Positions 1-9,581 are shown, counted from the stretch's first letter. The stretch is DNA of 23,936 bases from Bacillota bacterium (GCA_023434855.1 JAEYSJ010000195.1:1-23936), one strand, 5' to 3'. Translations and numbers: made by a program. Notes: generated by a model not told the origin, from the letters alone.

Positions 1-1
1 T

Positions 2-97
2 GAACAAGTTGCTGCAAGCAATTTAGCCCGTTTACGGTCAGGGATGGCCATTACACCTAACCTTATTACCCCCGATGGCAGGGGTGACAACAAATGA
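2..97 (+). CDS. C-terminal end of RND efflux periplasmic adaptor (partial)
   Basis: An open frame enters from the left edge and ends in TGA at 95-97. It gives 31 residues ending in RSGMAITPNLITPDGRGDNK. The stretch looks like the tail of a membrane fusion protein, where a line such as 'xxGLKxGMxVxP' closes the membrane-proximal domain. The stop overlaps the start of the RND pump by four bases (ATGA), the usual arrangement of adaptor and pump in HlyD/AcrA-AcrB operons. The identity rests mainly on this context because the fragment is too short for domain recognition. The N-terminus lies outside the window. Confidence 0.7.
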   Translation, partial: EQVAASNLARLRSGMAITPNLITPDGRGDNK

Positions 98-3000
98 ATA
101 TAACACGTTTTTCAATTCAAAAGCCTATAGGCATCAGCATGATTGTTATGTTGTTTGTCGTGCTGGGTTTATATAGCTTTTACCGTATCGGGGTTGAACT
201 TTTGCCGGCAATTAATACTCCTTTTGTTACGGTAACGGTAAATTACCCTGGTGCCGGAACAGAGGAGATTGAGCAGGACGTTATCAAACCCCTGGAAAAT
301 TCATTGTCTTCGCTGTCCAACCTAAAGCATATGACGTCCGTAGCCCGGCCGGAAAAAGCGCAAATAATTCTGGAATTTGAGTTTTGGGCGAATGCCGACT
401 TTTCCGCAATTGACGCCACCAAGTACGTGGATGCCGTTCGTAGCAATCTACCGACCGGGATACAGGAGCCTGTTGTAATGAAGCGGGACGTTAATGCTCA
501 GCCCATTATGGAGATTTCCGTAATCGCCGATAAGCCGCTGGCAGATGTATACACTTTGGCTAATGACGTCTTTGTTGAGCGGCTGCAAAGAGCCGGCGGG
601 GTATCGGATGTGCAGCTTTACGGCGGCCGGGACAAGGAAGTCGCCGTAGAAGTTGATAAAGATAAATTATCTTATTACAATATTTCGCTGAGCCAGATCA
701 TTACCCGGATTCAGCAGGAAAATGCTTTGACACCGGCCGGTTCGGTTTTTACGAATAAAAAAGAAACCAATGTGCGGATGACCGCCCAGTATGCTACACC
801 GGACGAACTGGCTTCCATTCATGTTACCAATGCAAAAGGTGTCAGCATACCTCTTAAAGATTTGGCAGTAGTTCAGGAAAAAGATGCGCGGGTTACAAGG
901 TATGCGCGCACCAACGGGCAGGACGTAATATCCCTGACTGTTTACAAGAACAGCGATGCCAATCTGGTAGATACAGCCAAAGCCACCAAAGCGCAACTGG
1001 ATACCTTGCGCGCTGAATATCCTGATTATCAGTTTGTCATCGTAACTGATGCATCCCAGTTTGTGGAAGACTCCTTAAATAACACCCTGGAAGCATTGAT
1101 CGAAGGATTGTTTACCACCGGGTTGGTGCTGTACCTGCTTTTGCGGGGCTGGCGTTCAACTGCGGCGGTGTTGATCGCTATACCGACATCGCTGATTACC
1201 ACTTTTTTTGCCATGTATTTTGCCGGGTTTACCTTTAACATGATGTCCTTGATGGGGATGTCCCTGTGCATCGGCATACTTGTAGACGATTCTATTGTCG
1301 TTCTGGAAAACATTCACAGGCATTTGAGTATGGGGAAAGATGCCAGGACTGCAGCAGAGGAAGGGCGGACGGAAATTGGCTTGGCTGCCATTGCCATTAC
1401 CCTTTGTGACGTAGTGGTGTTTATGCCTATAGCTTTTATGACAGGAATGACCGGACAGTATTTTCGACAGTTTGGTCTGACTATCGTCTTTGCTACTCTG
1501 TTTTCCATGTTTGTCTCTTTCACCTTGACACCTATGCTGGCATCCCGCCTCTTTAAAGACGGGGTCAAGGAGCCGGAAGGCAGGTTATGGCGGTTTCTGG
1601 CGAATGGAGAAAATCTGGTAATACAAAAGTATGAAACACTGCTGCGTTGGAGTCTGGGGCATCCCAAGAAGCTCATTGCGGCTATATTAGCTATTTTTTT
1701 CGCCGCTCTGTCACTCATTCCCACCGGTATTATTGGCGCCGAGTACATGCCGAAAACCGATGAAGGCAGTTTCCGCATAAATATTCAATTGCCTGTAGGG
1801 ACCAATATCGACCAGACTAATGTGGCAATCCGAAAAATTGAGGACTACCTTACAACTATTCCGGAAGTGACTAACTATTTATCAAATGTCGGTACCCCGG
1901 CTGGTTACTCAGGCGGTATTAGTGTTCAACTGGCGAACAGAAAAAATCGTTCGCGGAGTGTATGGCAGATTACCGACCAGGTGCGGCAATATCTTAAAAC
2001 AAATATGCCTGAAGCGGTTGTTCAAGTAAGTGAAACCCAGTCCTCCATTGCCGGTGTGTCCGGTGGCACTGGGTCCGGCGGTAGTGGCCCCAACTCGTCC
2101 CCGGTGCAAATTGAACTCCGGGGAACGAGTATGGATAACCTGATTAAAGCATCTTATCGCGTACAGGACATTCTGGCCCAGGTACAGGGGATAAAGGATA
2201 TCCGCAGTTCATACACCGAAGGCATGCCGGAGTTACGGCTGACAGTAGACCGGGAAAGACTCAAATTTTATAATACTACGGTTAATGAGGTGAATAATGT
2301 ATTCAACGCCGCCATAGCCGGCGGGCTGGCCGGCGTTTATGCCAATGATCCGAATAATGACGGTCAGGATACAAATATAGAGGTCCGTCTTAAAGACAGT
2401 GACGGCTATAAGGCGTCAGATATACGTTCTATTCCCATTCAGTCCAGCAACGGATTAGTGAAGCTAGGTGATGTGGCGCAGGTAGAGGATGCCGTCGGTC
2501 CGGTCATGACACGGCGGGTTGACAAACAGCGGTCAATCAATATTTCTGCGAATATAACCGACCGTCCGTTACAGGAAGTGCTGAATAATATCAAGGCCAG
2601 TATCAAGCCAAGTGACCTGGGAACAGGTGTAACGTACAGTTTTACCGGTCAGGCGGATAATATGCGGGACACCTTCCTGGAAATGGCCCAGGCATTAGGA
2701 TTATCCCTGATTCTGGTATACATGCTGCTGGCTGTTTTATATGAATCAGTATCCACGCCTATTATCAGAATGTTTTCCTTGCCCCTTGGCTTAATCGGAT
2801 CATTAGTTTTTCTGGCAATAACCCGCAATACCATTAATCTATATTCATTAATCGGTGTGCTGGTTATGGACGGTTTAGTTGCCAAAAACGGGACACTATT
2901 GCTTGACTATACCCTAACCCTGATGGATCGCGGCGTGAGTGCCCGTGATGCTATCATTGAGGCCGGCAAAACGAGACTGAAGCCAATTTTTATGACCACG

Positions 3001-3234
3001 CTGACAATGGTTACAGGCATGCTGCCAACAGCTCTCGCTCTTACCGCCGGTTCGGAGACAAGGGTAAGCATGGCCTGGGTTTTGATTGGCGGTCTGCTGT
3101 CCTCAACTTTCTTTACGCTGATCATTATTCCAATTATCTTTTTGTATTTTGACAGTCATCCGTTGTCGCGGCTGCTAGATATGTCTAAAATTACAGCTTG
3201 GCTAAAGAATAAGCGAAGCGGAGTAGTACAGTAA
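94..3234 (+). CDS. RND family efflux pump, inner-membrane subunit (AcrB/HAE1-like)
   Basis: Proton-driven exporter of the resistance-nodulation-division superfamily, expected to work as an inner-membrane trimer with the adaptor encoded just upstream and an outer-membrane channel not seen here. The 1046-aa length is normal for the family. A membrane helix follows the N-terminus (about residues 13-32), then a large periplasmic loop, then the TM2-TM6 block. The proton-relay pair is in GILVDDSIVVLEN (D398, D399), equivalent to AcrB D407/D408. The TM10 lysine is K931 in GLVAKNGTLLLDY. A second periplasmic loop contains a Gly/Ser-rich segment (SGGTGSGGSG). The start ATG at 94 overlaps the upstream stop and has AGGGGTG in front, so translation is probably coupled. 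The substrate cannot be read from sequence; the HAE1-type layout suits hydrophobic or amphiphilic drugs rather than metals. Confidence 0.95.
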   Translation: MNITRFSIQKPIGISMIVMLFVVLGLYSFYRIGVELLPAINTPFVTVTVNYPGAGTEEIEQDVIKPLENSLSSLSNLKHMTSVARPEKAQIILEFEFWANADFSAIDATKYVDAVRSNLPTGIQEPVVMKRDVNAQPIMEISVIADKPLADVYTLANDVFVERLQRAGGVSDVQLYGGRDKEVAVEVDKDKLSYYNISLSQIITRIQQENALTPAGSVFTNKKETNVRMTAQYATPDELASIHVTNAKGVSIPLKDLAVVQEKDARVTRYARTNGQDVISLTVYKNSDANLVDTAKATKAQLDTLRAEYPDYQFVIVTDASQFVEDSLNNTLEALIEGLFTTGLVLYLLLRGWRSTAAVLIAIPTSLITTFFAMYFAGFTFNMMSLMGMSLCIGILVDDSIVVLENIHRHLSMGKDARTAAEEGRTEIGLAAIAITLCDVVVFMPIAFMTGMTGQYFRQFGLTIVFATLFSMFVSFTLTPMLASRLFKDGVKEPEGRLWRFLANGENLVIQKYETLLRWSLGHPKKLIAAILAIFFAALSLIPTGIIGAEYMPKTDEGSFRINIQLPVGTNIDQTNVAIRKIEDYLTTIPEVTNYLSNVGTPAGYSGGISVQLANRKNRSRSVWQITDQVRQYLKTNMPEAVVQVSETQSSIAGVSGGTGSGGSGPNSSPVQIELRGTSMDNLIKASYRVQDILAQVQGIKDIRSSYTEGMPELRLTVDRERLKFYNTTVNEVNNVFNAAIAGGLAGVYANDPNNDGQDTNIEVRLKDSDGYKASDIRSIPIQSSNGLVKLGDVAQVEDAVGPVMTRRVDKQRSINISANITDRPLQEVLNNIKASIKPSDLGTGVTYSFTGQADNMRDTFLEMAQALGLSLILVYMLLAVLYESVSTPIIRMFSLPLGLIGSLVFLAITRNTINLYSLIGVLVMDGLVAKNGTLLLDYTLTLMDRGVSARDAIIEAGKTRLKPIFMTTLTMVTGMLPTALALTAGSETRVSMAWVLIGGLLSSTFFTLIIIPIIFLYFDSHPLSRLLDMSKITAWLKNKRSGVVQ

Positions 3235-3273
3235 AAAGACAGCCTGAGTTCATGTGCTCAGGCTGTCTTTTTT
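3233..3273. terminator. Bidirectional rho-independent terminator
   Basis: Left arm AAAAAGACAGCCTGAG (3233-3248) pairs with CTCAGGCTGTCTTTTT (3257-3272) around an eight-base loop. The T-run ends the plus-strand efflux operon. The A-run of the left arm becomes a U-run on the minus strand and can end the converging SNF2 gene. Confidence 0.9.
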
Positions 3274-3320
3274 GTTGGTCAGGGTCATATTCATTATGCG
3301 ATGTATATCGCGTCGTTCCA

Positions 3321-3346
3321 CTCCGTGTCCTCTGTGTCCTCTGTGG
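3321..3346. repeat. Short imperfect tandem repeat, unit TCCTCTGTG
   Basis: Between the efflux terminator and the SNF2 stop lies a C/T-G-rich stretch of about two and a half copies of a nine-base unit (first copy TCCGTG, then TCCTCTGTG twice). It does not code for anything and lies outside the terminator. Similar 'CTCTGTGTCCTCTGTGG' strings are, from memory, common in intergenic DNA of unrelated bacteria. Confidence 0.5.
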
Positions 3347-3364
3347 CTAGAATGTTTTAGTCTT

Positions 3365-6300
3365 CTAAATATCAAACAATTCCCTGATTTCTGCTTCGCT
3401 CATTTTATTCAGGAAGCTTTCACCAGGTTTAATCAGGGTGTCAATCATTTCTTTTTTCTTTTGCTGGAGTGTATAAATTTTTTCTTCAATGGTGTTTTTG
3501 GCAATCAATTTATATACTTGTACCGAATTCTTCTGTCCGATCCGGTAAGCGCGGTCGGTGGCTTGATCTTCTACAGCGGGATTCCACCAGGGGTCATAAT
3601 GAATTACCATGTCCGCCCCGGTGAGGTTTAGTCCGGTTCCGCCGGCTTTGAGGGAAATAAGAAACACATCTTTTTCACCGGCGTTAAAAGCGTGGACCAG
3701 CCTAATGCGTTCCTCCGCCTTGGTGGAACCGTCAAGATAGTGAAAGGGGATTTTAATGGTGTCCAGTTCTTGTTTAATTATATGCAGCATACCGGTGAAC
3801 TGGGAAAAAAGCAATATCCGGCGGCCGCTGCTGACGGCGTCTTTCAATATTTCCTGCAAAATTTCCAGTTTGCCGCTGCCGCCCTGGTAGTTATCAATAA
3901 ATAGTGACGGATGGCAGCATATTTGCCGCAATCTGGTAAGCAGTGACAATATTTTTATCTGGCTTTTTTCAAAACCGTTAGCCATCAGTTCGGATTCAAA
4001 CTCGGCCCGGGTTTTGAGTAGCCAGGCCGCGTATAGTTTAGTCTGTTCTGCTGTCATTTCGCTTGTTAGTTTGCTTTCAATTTTCTCCGGCAGTTCTTTG
4101 AGTACTGTCTTTTTCATACGCCGCAAAATAAAAGGTTTGATATGCCGGCTCAACTCACGCAGCGCCTGCTGATCCCCATTCTTTACGATGGGGATTTCAT
4201 ATTTGCCGGTAAAGGCTTTATGAGTTCTGAGATAACCTGGCATGAGAAAATCGAAAATGGACCATAGTTCTGTCAACGAATTCTCAATCGGTGTTCCTGT
4301 TAGGGCAAAATAGCATTTAGCCCTGATCTTTTTTACCGATTTGGCATTTAAAGTATTAGGGTTTTTGACATGCTGGGCTTCATCCAGGAAACAATATTTG
4401 AATTGCCTGTTTTCGTACAACTGTATGTCGCGTTTAATGAGAGCATAAGATGTTACTACCAGGTCGGCCTGGTCAATATCAATAAATTGCTCCTGCCGTT
4501 CACTCTGCTGTCCGGAGATTACTGTAACTTTGAGTCCGGGAGCAAATTTCTGCACTTCTTCCTGCCAGTTATAAACAAGTGAGGTGGGTGCAATAACTAA
4601 TGAAGGCATAGGTTTATCTGTTTGCTCCGATAATACAAAGGTAATGACCTGCAGTGTTTTTCCCAGGCCCATGTCGTCAGCAAGAATACCACCTAACCCA
4701 TAGCTAGCAAGGGATTTCAACCATTTAAAGCCTGTTTTCTGGTAATCGCGGAGCTTCCCTTGTATACCGGCAGGAATGGTATATTCAACATCCTGTGGTT
4801 CGCGGATATCCTGTACCATTTTTTTGAAAGTGCTGTTGCGTTCTATCTGGAAAGTTTCAGTTTCCCGTGCCAGGTTGTCCAAATAAAGGGCCCGGTATTT
4901 TGGCAGTTCTACTACTTGTTTTTCAATATCTCCCGCCTTAAGGCCAAGTTGATCAATTAGGGTGGCGGCAGTCTGAAATTCGGGAGAGTCAAGGGGAATA
5001 AAGGCACCGTCCTGCAGACGGTGATACCGCTTTTTCAGCTTATAAGCTGCTAGCAGGTCCACAAGTTCCTGGGGAGACATTCCTTCATATTGCAGCGAAA
5101 AATCCAGCATATCGGTTTCGGCATTCAGGCGCACGCCGGCAGCAATTTTACCGGTATTCCTAAGCTTGATTCGCTTGAAATCATCAGAGTAAAAGACTTC
5201 TGCAGTATCACAAATTTCCGGTAACGCCTGTTGTAAAAAAATGTAGGTAGCTTCTTCATCAGGCTGCACAAGTTTGTCCGTCGACCAGAGAAATCCATGC
5301 CGTTGGAAAAGATGCAACAGCTGGTTTTCTTCGGTAACCGACCGGACCAGCCATTTATCCTTAAGTCCGGGTATTTCCTTACCAACAGTCGCCGGATTAA
5401 TAACTATATCGCCGTAACGGAATTCAATGCGGGCACACATGCCATCATTAAATTTATCAAGATATATGTGCTTTTCTAATGGTTCTTTGTAGAAACGGTT
5501 GTATATGGCAGCATCCATTTCTATGGTGGCAATTGCTTCCAGTGTGGGCAGTACTGCAGCAAAAAAATCGGACACCGCCGCAGCTGGAATGAATATGTCT
5601 GTTTTACCGGTTTTTACAAAGCACTGCAACAAAGGTTTTATGTTAGTGGCGAAGGCTTCATCGACCTTGTAAATAACCTTCTTATGATAAATATAGCGAA
5701 AATCAGTATCAAATCCGTATAGAACATCACCTGCCAGATTCAGGGACAGGCGAAGACCGCCGGCAGCTTCCTTAACAACCAGGTTTACCGGAGGGCGGCC
5801 ATTATGAATGCATACTTCGCCGACATTTTGATTATTTATCAGGGCAGTAAAAGGTTGTTCGCCCATCGTGTCGAAAAATCTTAGTAAGTTGTAATTTGTC
5901 AACTTAAATATGCGCGGATTGGCAAAGGGTGAACTGGTATTATTTAAATTATAATTCCAGGCGGCCCGCTGTTTTTCCTCAGCATAAGCATGCCGCAGAA
6001 TGTCAATCAAGGCTTTTGACTTGTCATCAAACTCGATTTTACCTGGTTTTAATGTAAAATTTTTGCCATAAGTAATTTCCTGATTGTTCTCCAAAGCGGT
6101 CAGCATTTGGGGTATATTCCGCAATACGTAGGTGCGTTCGCCGCCGATGCTAAACTCCAGCCAGTTTGTTTTGCTGCCGGCTGTAACAGAAAAAGCAAAT
6201 ACCGGGATAAGTTTTCCAGGCTCCTTGTGACAAGATTGTGCTAAGTCTCTTGTGTTACTGCGGAAAAAAGCCAGCAGTTCTTCGGTCTCCCGGGTCAGGG

Positions 6301-6667
6301 GGAAGGACAAAGGTGTGGATACAGGCACGCGCACACGCATGGAATCCTGCCTCAATACAGGTTTTTCGGCAGTAAAATACTTTGTCCAGTCCTGCTGGAT
6401 GGTTTTTAATACGGCGATAATATGCTTGCAGGCGCCATCATAATTATAGTAGGCCGGGCATTCACATTCATAGTCACTTATTTCCAGGTGACTGTCAAAA
6501 TACACAGAAACAGTATAGGGCTCCTGGCCGATTACTTCGGCTTCAAACTCATTTTTCTGAGGATCAAAATACAACTGCCGTACACAACCCTCCCGGTAAT
6601 ATTGACATCCTCTCGTATAAGAAGAAGGCATGGCGGCCGCTGATTTTATCTTGCTTTCTGTTAACAT
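3365..6667 (-). CDS. SWIM zinc-finger SNF2-family helicase-like ATPase
   Basis: Large (1100 aa) ATP-dependent DNA translocase of the Snf2 group. Near the N-terminus C68-x-C70-x9-C80-x-H82 forms a SWIM zinc finger, a nucleic-acid or protein-binding motif. About 500 residues without motifs I can name follow. The SNF2 ATPase core then has Walker A in DDMGLGKT (around residue 665), the Walker B box DEAQ (around 760), and motif III in ALTGTPIENS. The C-terminal helicase lobe ends with DRAYRIGQ (motif VI, around 1040). ATG at 6667 is preceded by GGAG on the minus strand. The gene stands alone, 188 bp from the stop of the 3D-domain gene upstream of it. Bacterial relatives are linked to transcription recycling (RapA) or DNA repair, but the exact role is unknown. 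It ends opposite the efflux operon and shares its terminator. Confidence 0.93.
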   Translation of the reverse strand: MLTESKIKSAAAMPSSYTRGCQYYREGCVRQLYFDPQKNEFEAEVIGQEPYTVSVYFDSHLEISDYECECPAYYNYDGACKHIIAVLKTIQQDWTKYFTAEKPVLRQDSMRVRVPVSTPLSFPLTRETEELLAFFRSNTRDLAQSCHKEPGKLIPVFAFSVTAGSKTNWLEFSIGGERTYVLRNIPQMLTALENNQEITYGKNFTLKPGKIEFDDKSKALIDILRHAYAEEKQRAAWNYNLNNTSSPFANPRIFKLTNYNLLRFFDTMGEQPFTALINNQNVGEVCIHNGRPPVNLVVKEAAGGLRLSLNLAGDVLYGFDTDFRYIYHKKVIYKVDEAFATNIKPLLQCFVKTGKTDIFIPAAAVSDFFAAVLPTLEAIATIEMDAAIYNRFYKEPLEKHIYLDKFNDGMCARIEFRYGDIVINPATVGKEIPGLKDKWLVRSVTEENQLLHLFQRHGFLWSTDKLVQPDEEATYIFLQQALPEICDTAEVFYSDDFKRIKLRNTGKIAAGVRLNAETDMLDFSLQYEGMSPQELVDLLAAYKLKKRYHRLQDGAFIPLDSPEFQTAATLIDQLGLKAGDIEKQVVELPKYRALYLDNLARETETFQIERNSTFKKMVQDIREPQDVEYTIPAGIQGKLRDYQKTGFKWLKSLASYGLGGILADDMGLGKTLQVITFVLSEQTDKPMPSLVIAPTSLVYNWQEEVQKFAPGLKVTVISGQQSERQEQFIDIDQADLVVTSYALIKRDIQLYENRQFKYCFLDEAQHVKNPNTLNAKSVKKIRAKCYFALTGTPIENSLTELWSIFDFLMPGYLRTHKAFTGKYEIPIVKNGDQQALRELSRHIKPFILRRMKKTVLKELPEKIESKLTSEMTAEQTKLYAAWLLKTRAEFESELMANGFEKSQIKILSLLTRLRQICCHPSLFIDNYQGGSGKLEILQEILKDAVSSGRRILLFSQFTGMLHIIKQELDTIKIPFHYLDGSTKAEERIRLVHAFNAGEKDVFLISLKAGGTGLNLTGADMVIHYDPWWNPAVEDQATDRAYRIGQKNSVQVYKLIAKNTIEEKIYTLQQKKKEMIDTLIKPGESFLNKMSEAEIRELFDI

Positions 6668-6833
6668 ATGATAGTCTCCGTGAAATATTGATATTTGTTT
6701 CAGTACAAAATGGTTTGTAGTAAGGGGTATTCTATACGTTTTATGCTATTCGTCACCAATTTATCAAATCCTTTATGCTGCAGACACAGATGAGATATTC
6801 GTCGTAGACCGAATTCTTATAAGCACTTTTGGG

Positions 6834-6866
6834 CAAAAAGATAGAGTTCGTATACCTACGAACTCT
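6834..6866 (-). terminator. Rho-independent terminator overlapping the 3D-protein stop codon
   Basis: On the minus strand AGAGTTCGTA, loop GGTA, TACGAACTCT form a perfect 10-bp stem followed by ATCTTTTTG. The TAG stop of the 3D-domain gene lies at the loop edge, so terminator and coding end are fused. It separates that gene from the SNF2 gene downstream. Confidence 0.8.
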
Positions 6867-7434
6867 TAGTTTCCGGGCTATTCAAAACAAATACCTTTAC
6901 ATCTTGTATACCAAAGTCCTCTGCTTCGTTTACCGTCCATTTGGCAATGTCGATACGGTTGCCTTTAATGGCGCCGCCGGTATCTTCAGCAACTGCGTAT
7001 GTGCCGTGTCCGTCAGGATACTGGATATATACCTGGGAACCTAGTGGGATAACCTTTGGGTCTACGGCAATCACACCGGGGCGGATTTGTGTGCCGATAA
7101 AAGTTTTGTTGCCCCATTGGTCGTTGTCATGAGGACCTGGCGCATAGGCAGTTGCAGTGATATCCAATACACGTTCAAAATTATTCGGCGGGCCATTATG
7201 CCCGTCAGTCAACTGTTGCTCTGTGGTTTTGTCCTGAGACTTATTGGTTTGGCTATCAGGCGGCGCCGGTGCAGCAACCGGAGTGTTGCCGGCATTTGGC
7301 TTGACTGCAGCGTAGGCGGTAGCAGCAGGTATTCCGGGCAGCAAGGCTGATGAAATTATGGCTGCGCCGGCGACGGTGGTGGCAAAACGATTAAACCTTC
7401 TTTTTAGGCTTTTTCGCCGACAATTGGCTTTCAT
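6856..7434 (-). CDS. Exported 3D-domain protein (cell-wall-active type)
   Basis: A 192-aa protein with a basic N-terminus (KANCRRKSLKRRFNR), a hydrophobic segment (about 17-43) and an AYA-type signal-peptidase site near residue 42. A Pro/Ala/Gln linker (45-85) follows, then a C-terminal 3D domain (about 88-185) with ITATAYAPG at its start. The three aspartates that name the family are D125 (VIAVDPKVIPLGS), D151 (AEDTGG) and D162 (NRIDI). The domain is the double-psi beta-barrel shared with MltA-type lytic transglycosylases and Bacillus YocH/YabE-like proteins, so a role in peptidoglycan turnover is likely. ATG at 7434 has a strong SD (AAAGGGGGA). It is transcribed divergently from nagA, which handles amino sugars from cell wall, a suggestive but unproven link. 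Confidence 0.85.
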   Translation of the reverse strand: MKANCRRKSLKRRFNRFATTVAGAAIISSALLPGIPAATAYAAVKPNAGNTPVAAPAPPDSQTNKSQDKTTEQQLTDGHNGPPNNFERVLDITATAYAPGPHDNDQWGNKTFIGTQIRPGVIAVDPKVIPLGSQVYIQYPDGHGTYAVAEDTGGAIKGNRIDIAKWTVNEAEDFGIQDVKVFVLNSPETKSS

Positions 7435-7462
7435 TTAGATTTCCCCCTTTATGAGGTTTTTT

Positions 7463-7492
7463 ATTATAGTGTTTGCTATATGGCTTTATAAA
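7463..7492 (-). promoter_or_regulatory. Candidate promoter of the 3D-domain gene
   Basis: On the minus strand a perfect TATAAT (7463-7468) lies 18 bases from a weak -35, TTTATA (7487-7492), about 30 bases before the start codon. The -10 match is good and the -35 is poor. Confidence 0.35.
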
Positions 7493-7533
7493 TGCCAAGC
7501 ACTTTTTAGCATATCCGGACCTTGTGTTTAGCC

Positions 7534-7562
7534 TTTATTTTCTATAAAATATTAGCTATAAT
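7534..7562 (+). promoter_or_regulatory. Candidate promoter of nagA
   Basis: TATAAT at 7557-7562 sits 17 bases after TTTATT (7534-7539), a weak -35. Transcription would begin close to 7569, leaving a leader of only about 20 bases with the SD at 7577-7583. No catabolite or NagR-type operator could be recognised with confidence. Confidence 0.35.
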
Positions 7563-7588
7563 AAACAAACATAGAATAGGAGATAAAG

Positions 7589-8749
7589 TTGAAAGCTATA
7601 CATAACGTTAAAATTATCACTGAATTGGGAGTTCTGGAAAATCATGCAGTGGTTTTTTTTGACAAAATCTCGGCAATAGTATCCGCAGAAGCTCTGCCTT
7701 CTTACAAAATAGATGAGAGAATTGACGCCGGTGGAAATTATCTTGCGCCTGGTTTTATTGATATTCACATCCACGGCTGTGCCGGGGCAGATACCATGGA
7801 TCAGGACGATAGCGCCCTGGATATCATTAGCGAAAATTTGCTGCAGACAGGTGTTACGGCTTTTTTGCCTACTACTATGACTATGGATTTTAGTCATGTG
7901 GAGAATGCCCTGGACCGCATACGCAGCAGGATGGGCAACAGTCCGGGTGCACAAATTCTTGGCTGTCATGTTGAGGGTCCCTTTATCAACAATGATTATA
8001 AAGGGGCACAGGACCCGCAGTATATTATTGCACCGGAATTTACTAAAATTAGCAGCTTTAGCGACATAATAAAAGTGGTGACAATCGCTCCTGAGGTTTC
8101 CGGCAGTCTTGCCTTTATCCGGGAAGCTTGCGCCAATAAAATTATTGTCTCTATCGGACACAGCGCGGCGACTTATGAGGAGGCCATGGAAGCCATAGCC
8201 TCCGGAGCATCCCATGTTACTCACACTTTCAATGCTATGTCCGCCTTTAATCATCGCCGGCCAGGTATTCTGGGGGCATTAACCGACACCAATGCTACCT
8301 GCGAACTAATTGCTGATAATATACATGTTCATCCCGCGGCACAACGTCTGCTGCTTAAGCTTAAAGGGACAACCAGGGTGATTTTAGTCACCGATGCTAT
8401 GCGGGCATGTTTAATGCCTGACGGTAGTTATGATCTAGGCGGACAACCGGTAAAGGTTAAAGATGGAAAGGCCAGCCTGGACAGCGGAGTTATTGCCGGC
8501 AGTGTATTGACGCTGGATAAAGCAATTGCCAATATTAAGGCCGCTTCCGGGCTGGATATTAGTGAAATTGTCAATATGGTGACATTGAATCCCGCCCGCA
8601 AACTGGGAATTGATGCTTGCAAAGGCAGTATTGCTCCCGGGAGGGATGCGGATATGGTCATTTTTGATGATAAGATTACGGTGCTGGCGACATTCATTAA
8701 AGGAGAAATTGTTTACAGGCGGCAGTCTGATGGGCTGCAATTAACTTAA
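7589..8749 (+). CDS. nagA: N-acetylglucosamine-6-phosphate deacetylase
   Basis: Removes acetate from GlcNAc-6-phosphate to give glucosamine-6-phosphate in the cytoplasm, during amino-sugar use or cell-wall recycling. The 386-aa length is typical. Amidohydrolase metal ligands are visible: H60-x-H62 in GFIDIHIHG, E129 in HVEGPF, H191 in SIGHSAA and H212 in THTFNAM. The catalytic aspartate is D269 in LVTDAM. The start is TTG at 7589, with TAGGAGA just ahead; the resulting MKAIHNVKIIT beginning fits the family. The first of the paired metal-binding histidines is present, unlike forms of the enzyme that have lost a ligand. A PTS IIA gene follows 42 bases later, so the two probably share a transcript. 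No nagB is present in the window. Confidence 0.95.
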   Translation: MKAIHNVKIITELGVLENHAVVFFDKISAIVSAEALPSYKIDERIDAGGNYLAPGFIDIHIHGCAGADTMDQDDSALDIISENLLQTGVTAFLPTTMTMDFSHVENALDRIRSRMGNSPGAQILGCHVEGPFINNDYKGAQDPQYIIAPEFTKISSFSDIIKVVTIAPEVSGSLAFIREACANKIIVSIGHSAATYEEAMEAIASGASHVTHTFNAMSAFNHRRPGILGALTDTNATCELIADNIHVHPAAQRLLLKLKGTTRVILVTDAMRACLMPDGSYDLGGQPVKVKDGKASLDSGVIAGSVLTLDKAIANIKAASGLDISEIVNMVTLNPARKLGIDACKGSIAPGRDADMVIFDDKITVLATFIKGEIVYRRQSDGLQLT

Positions 8750-8776
8750 TCAAAATATAAACAACATTAAATATAG

Positions 8777-9274
<498 letters not shown>

Positions 9275-9375
9275 CCGACTGAAAAAATGAAAATAATGGA
9301 TGAAAAATATTAGGAGCAGCCTTTTACCAAACGGCATAGACTGTAGAAACTAATCTGAAGGGGGAGCCGGCTGGT

Positions 9376-9510
9376 ATGAGGCAATTATTTGACACTGGTC
9401 TTTTTACCGACGGGTTCGGGATAAGTACGTCTTTCGCGTTGCTGGTGGTATGGTTTGTTTTTTTTGTAATACTGGATAATTGCTTTATATGCTGGGATTC
9501 TGAGTATTAG
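9376..9510 (+). CDS. 44-aa hydrophobic peptide (YjcZ-like small membrane protein)
   Basis: A short frame starting ATG at 9376 and ending TAG at 9510, with a strong SD (AGGGGGAG at 9359-9366) nine bases upstream. The N-terminus is polar and glycine-containing. Residues 19-33 (SFALLVVWFVFFVIL) form one membrane helix, and the tail has two cysteines (C36, C39). The FALxVVxFxxxxI pattern after glycines resembles the YjcZ/SscA group of tiny sporulation-related peptides of Bacillota. The resemblance is short and could be chance, so I give no function. A terminator follows, supporting a real gene. Confidence 0.6.
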   Translation: MRQLFDTGLFTDGFGISTSFALLVVWFVFFVILDNCFICWDSEY

Positions 9511-9536
9511 GGGTCGATAAAAATGAATAGGCAGAT

Positions 9537-9581
9537 AAGAGTGGTTCATGACTTTATGTAAAGTTACGAACCACTCTTTTT
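9537..9581 (+). terminator. Rho-independent terminator
   Basis: AAGAGTGGTTC (9537-9547) pairs with GAACCACTCTT (9568-9578), extended inside by ACTTTA/TAAAGT, and is followed by a T-run. It ends the nagA-IIA-peptide transcript. Confidence 0.85.

Noticed and set aside
1314..1778. Minus-strand frame of 154 codons
   Set aside because: A shadow of the RND pump gene, which is intact on the plus strand.
3321..3346. CRISPR array
   Set aside because: The nine-base units are in direct contact, with no spacers and no cas genes.
7556..8254. Long minus-strand frame of 232 codons
   Set aside because: It lies opposite nagA, whose catalytic motifs are complete. The antisense frame has no SD and no recognisable domain.
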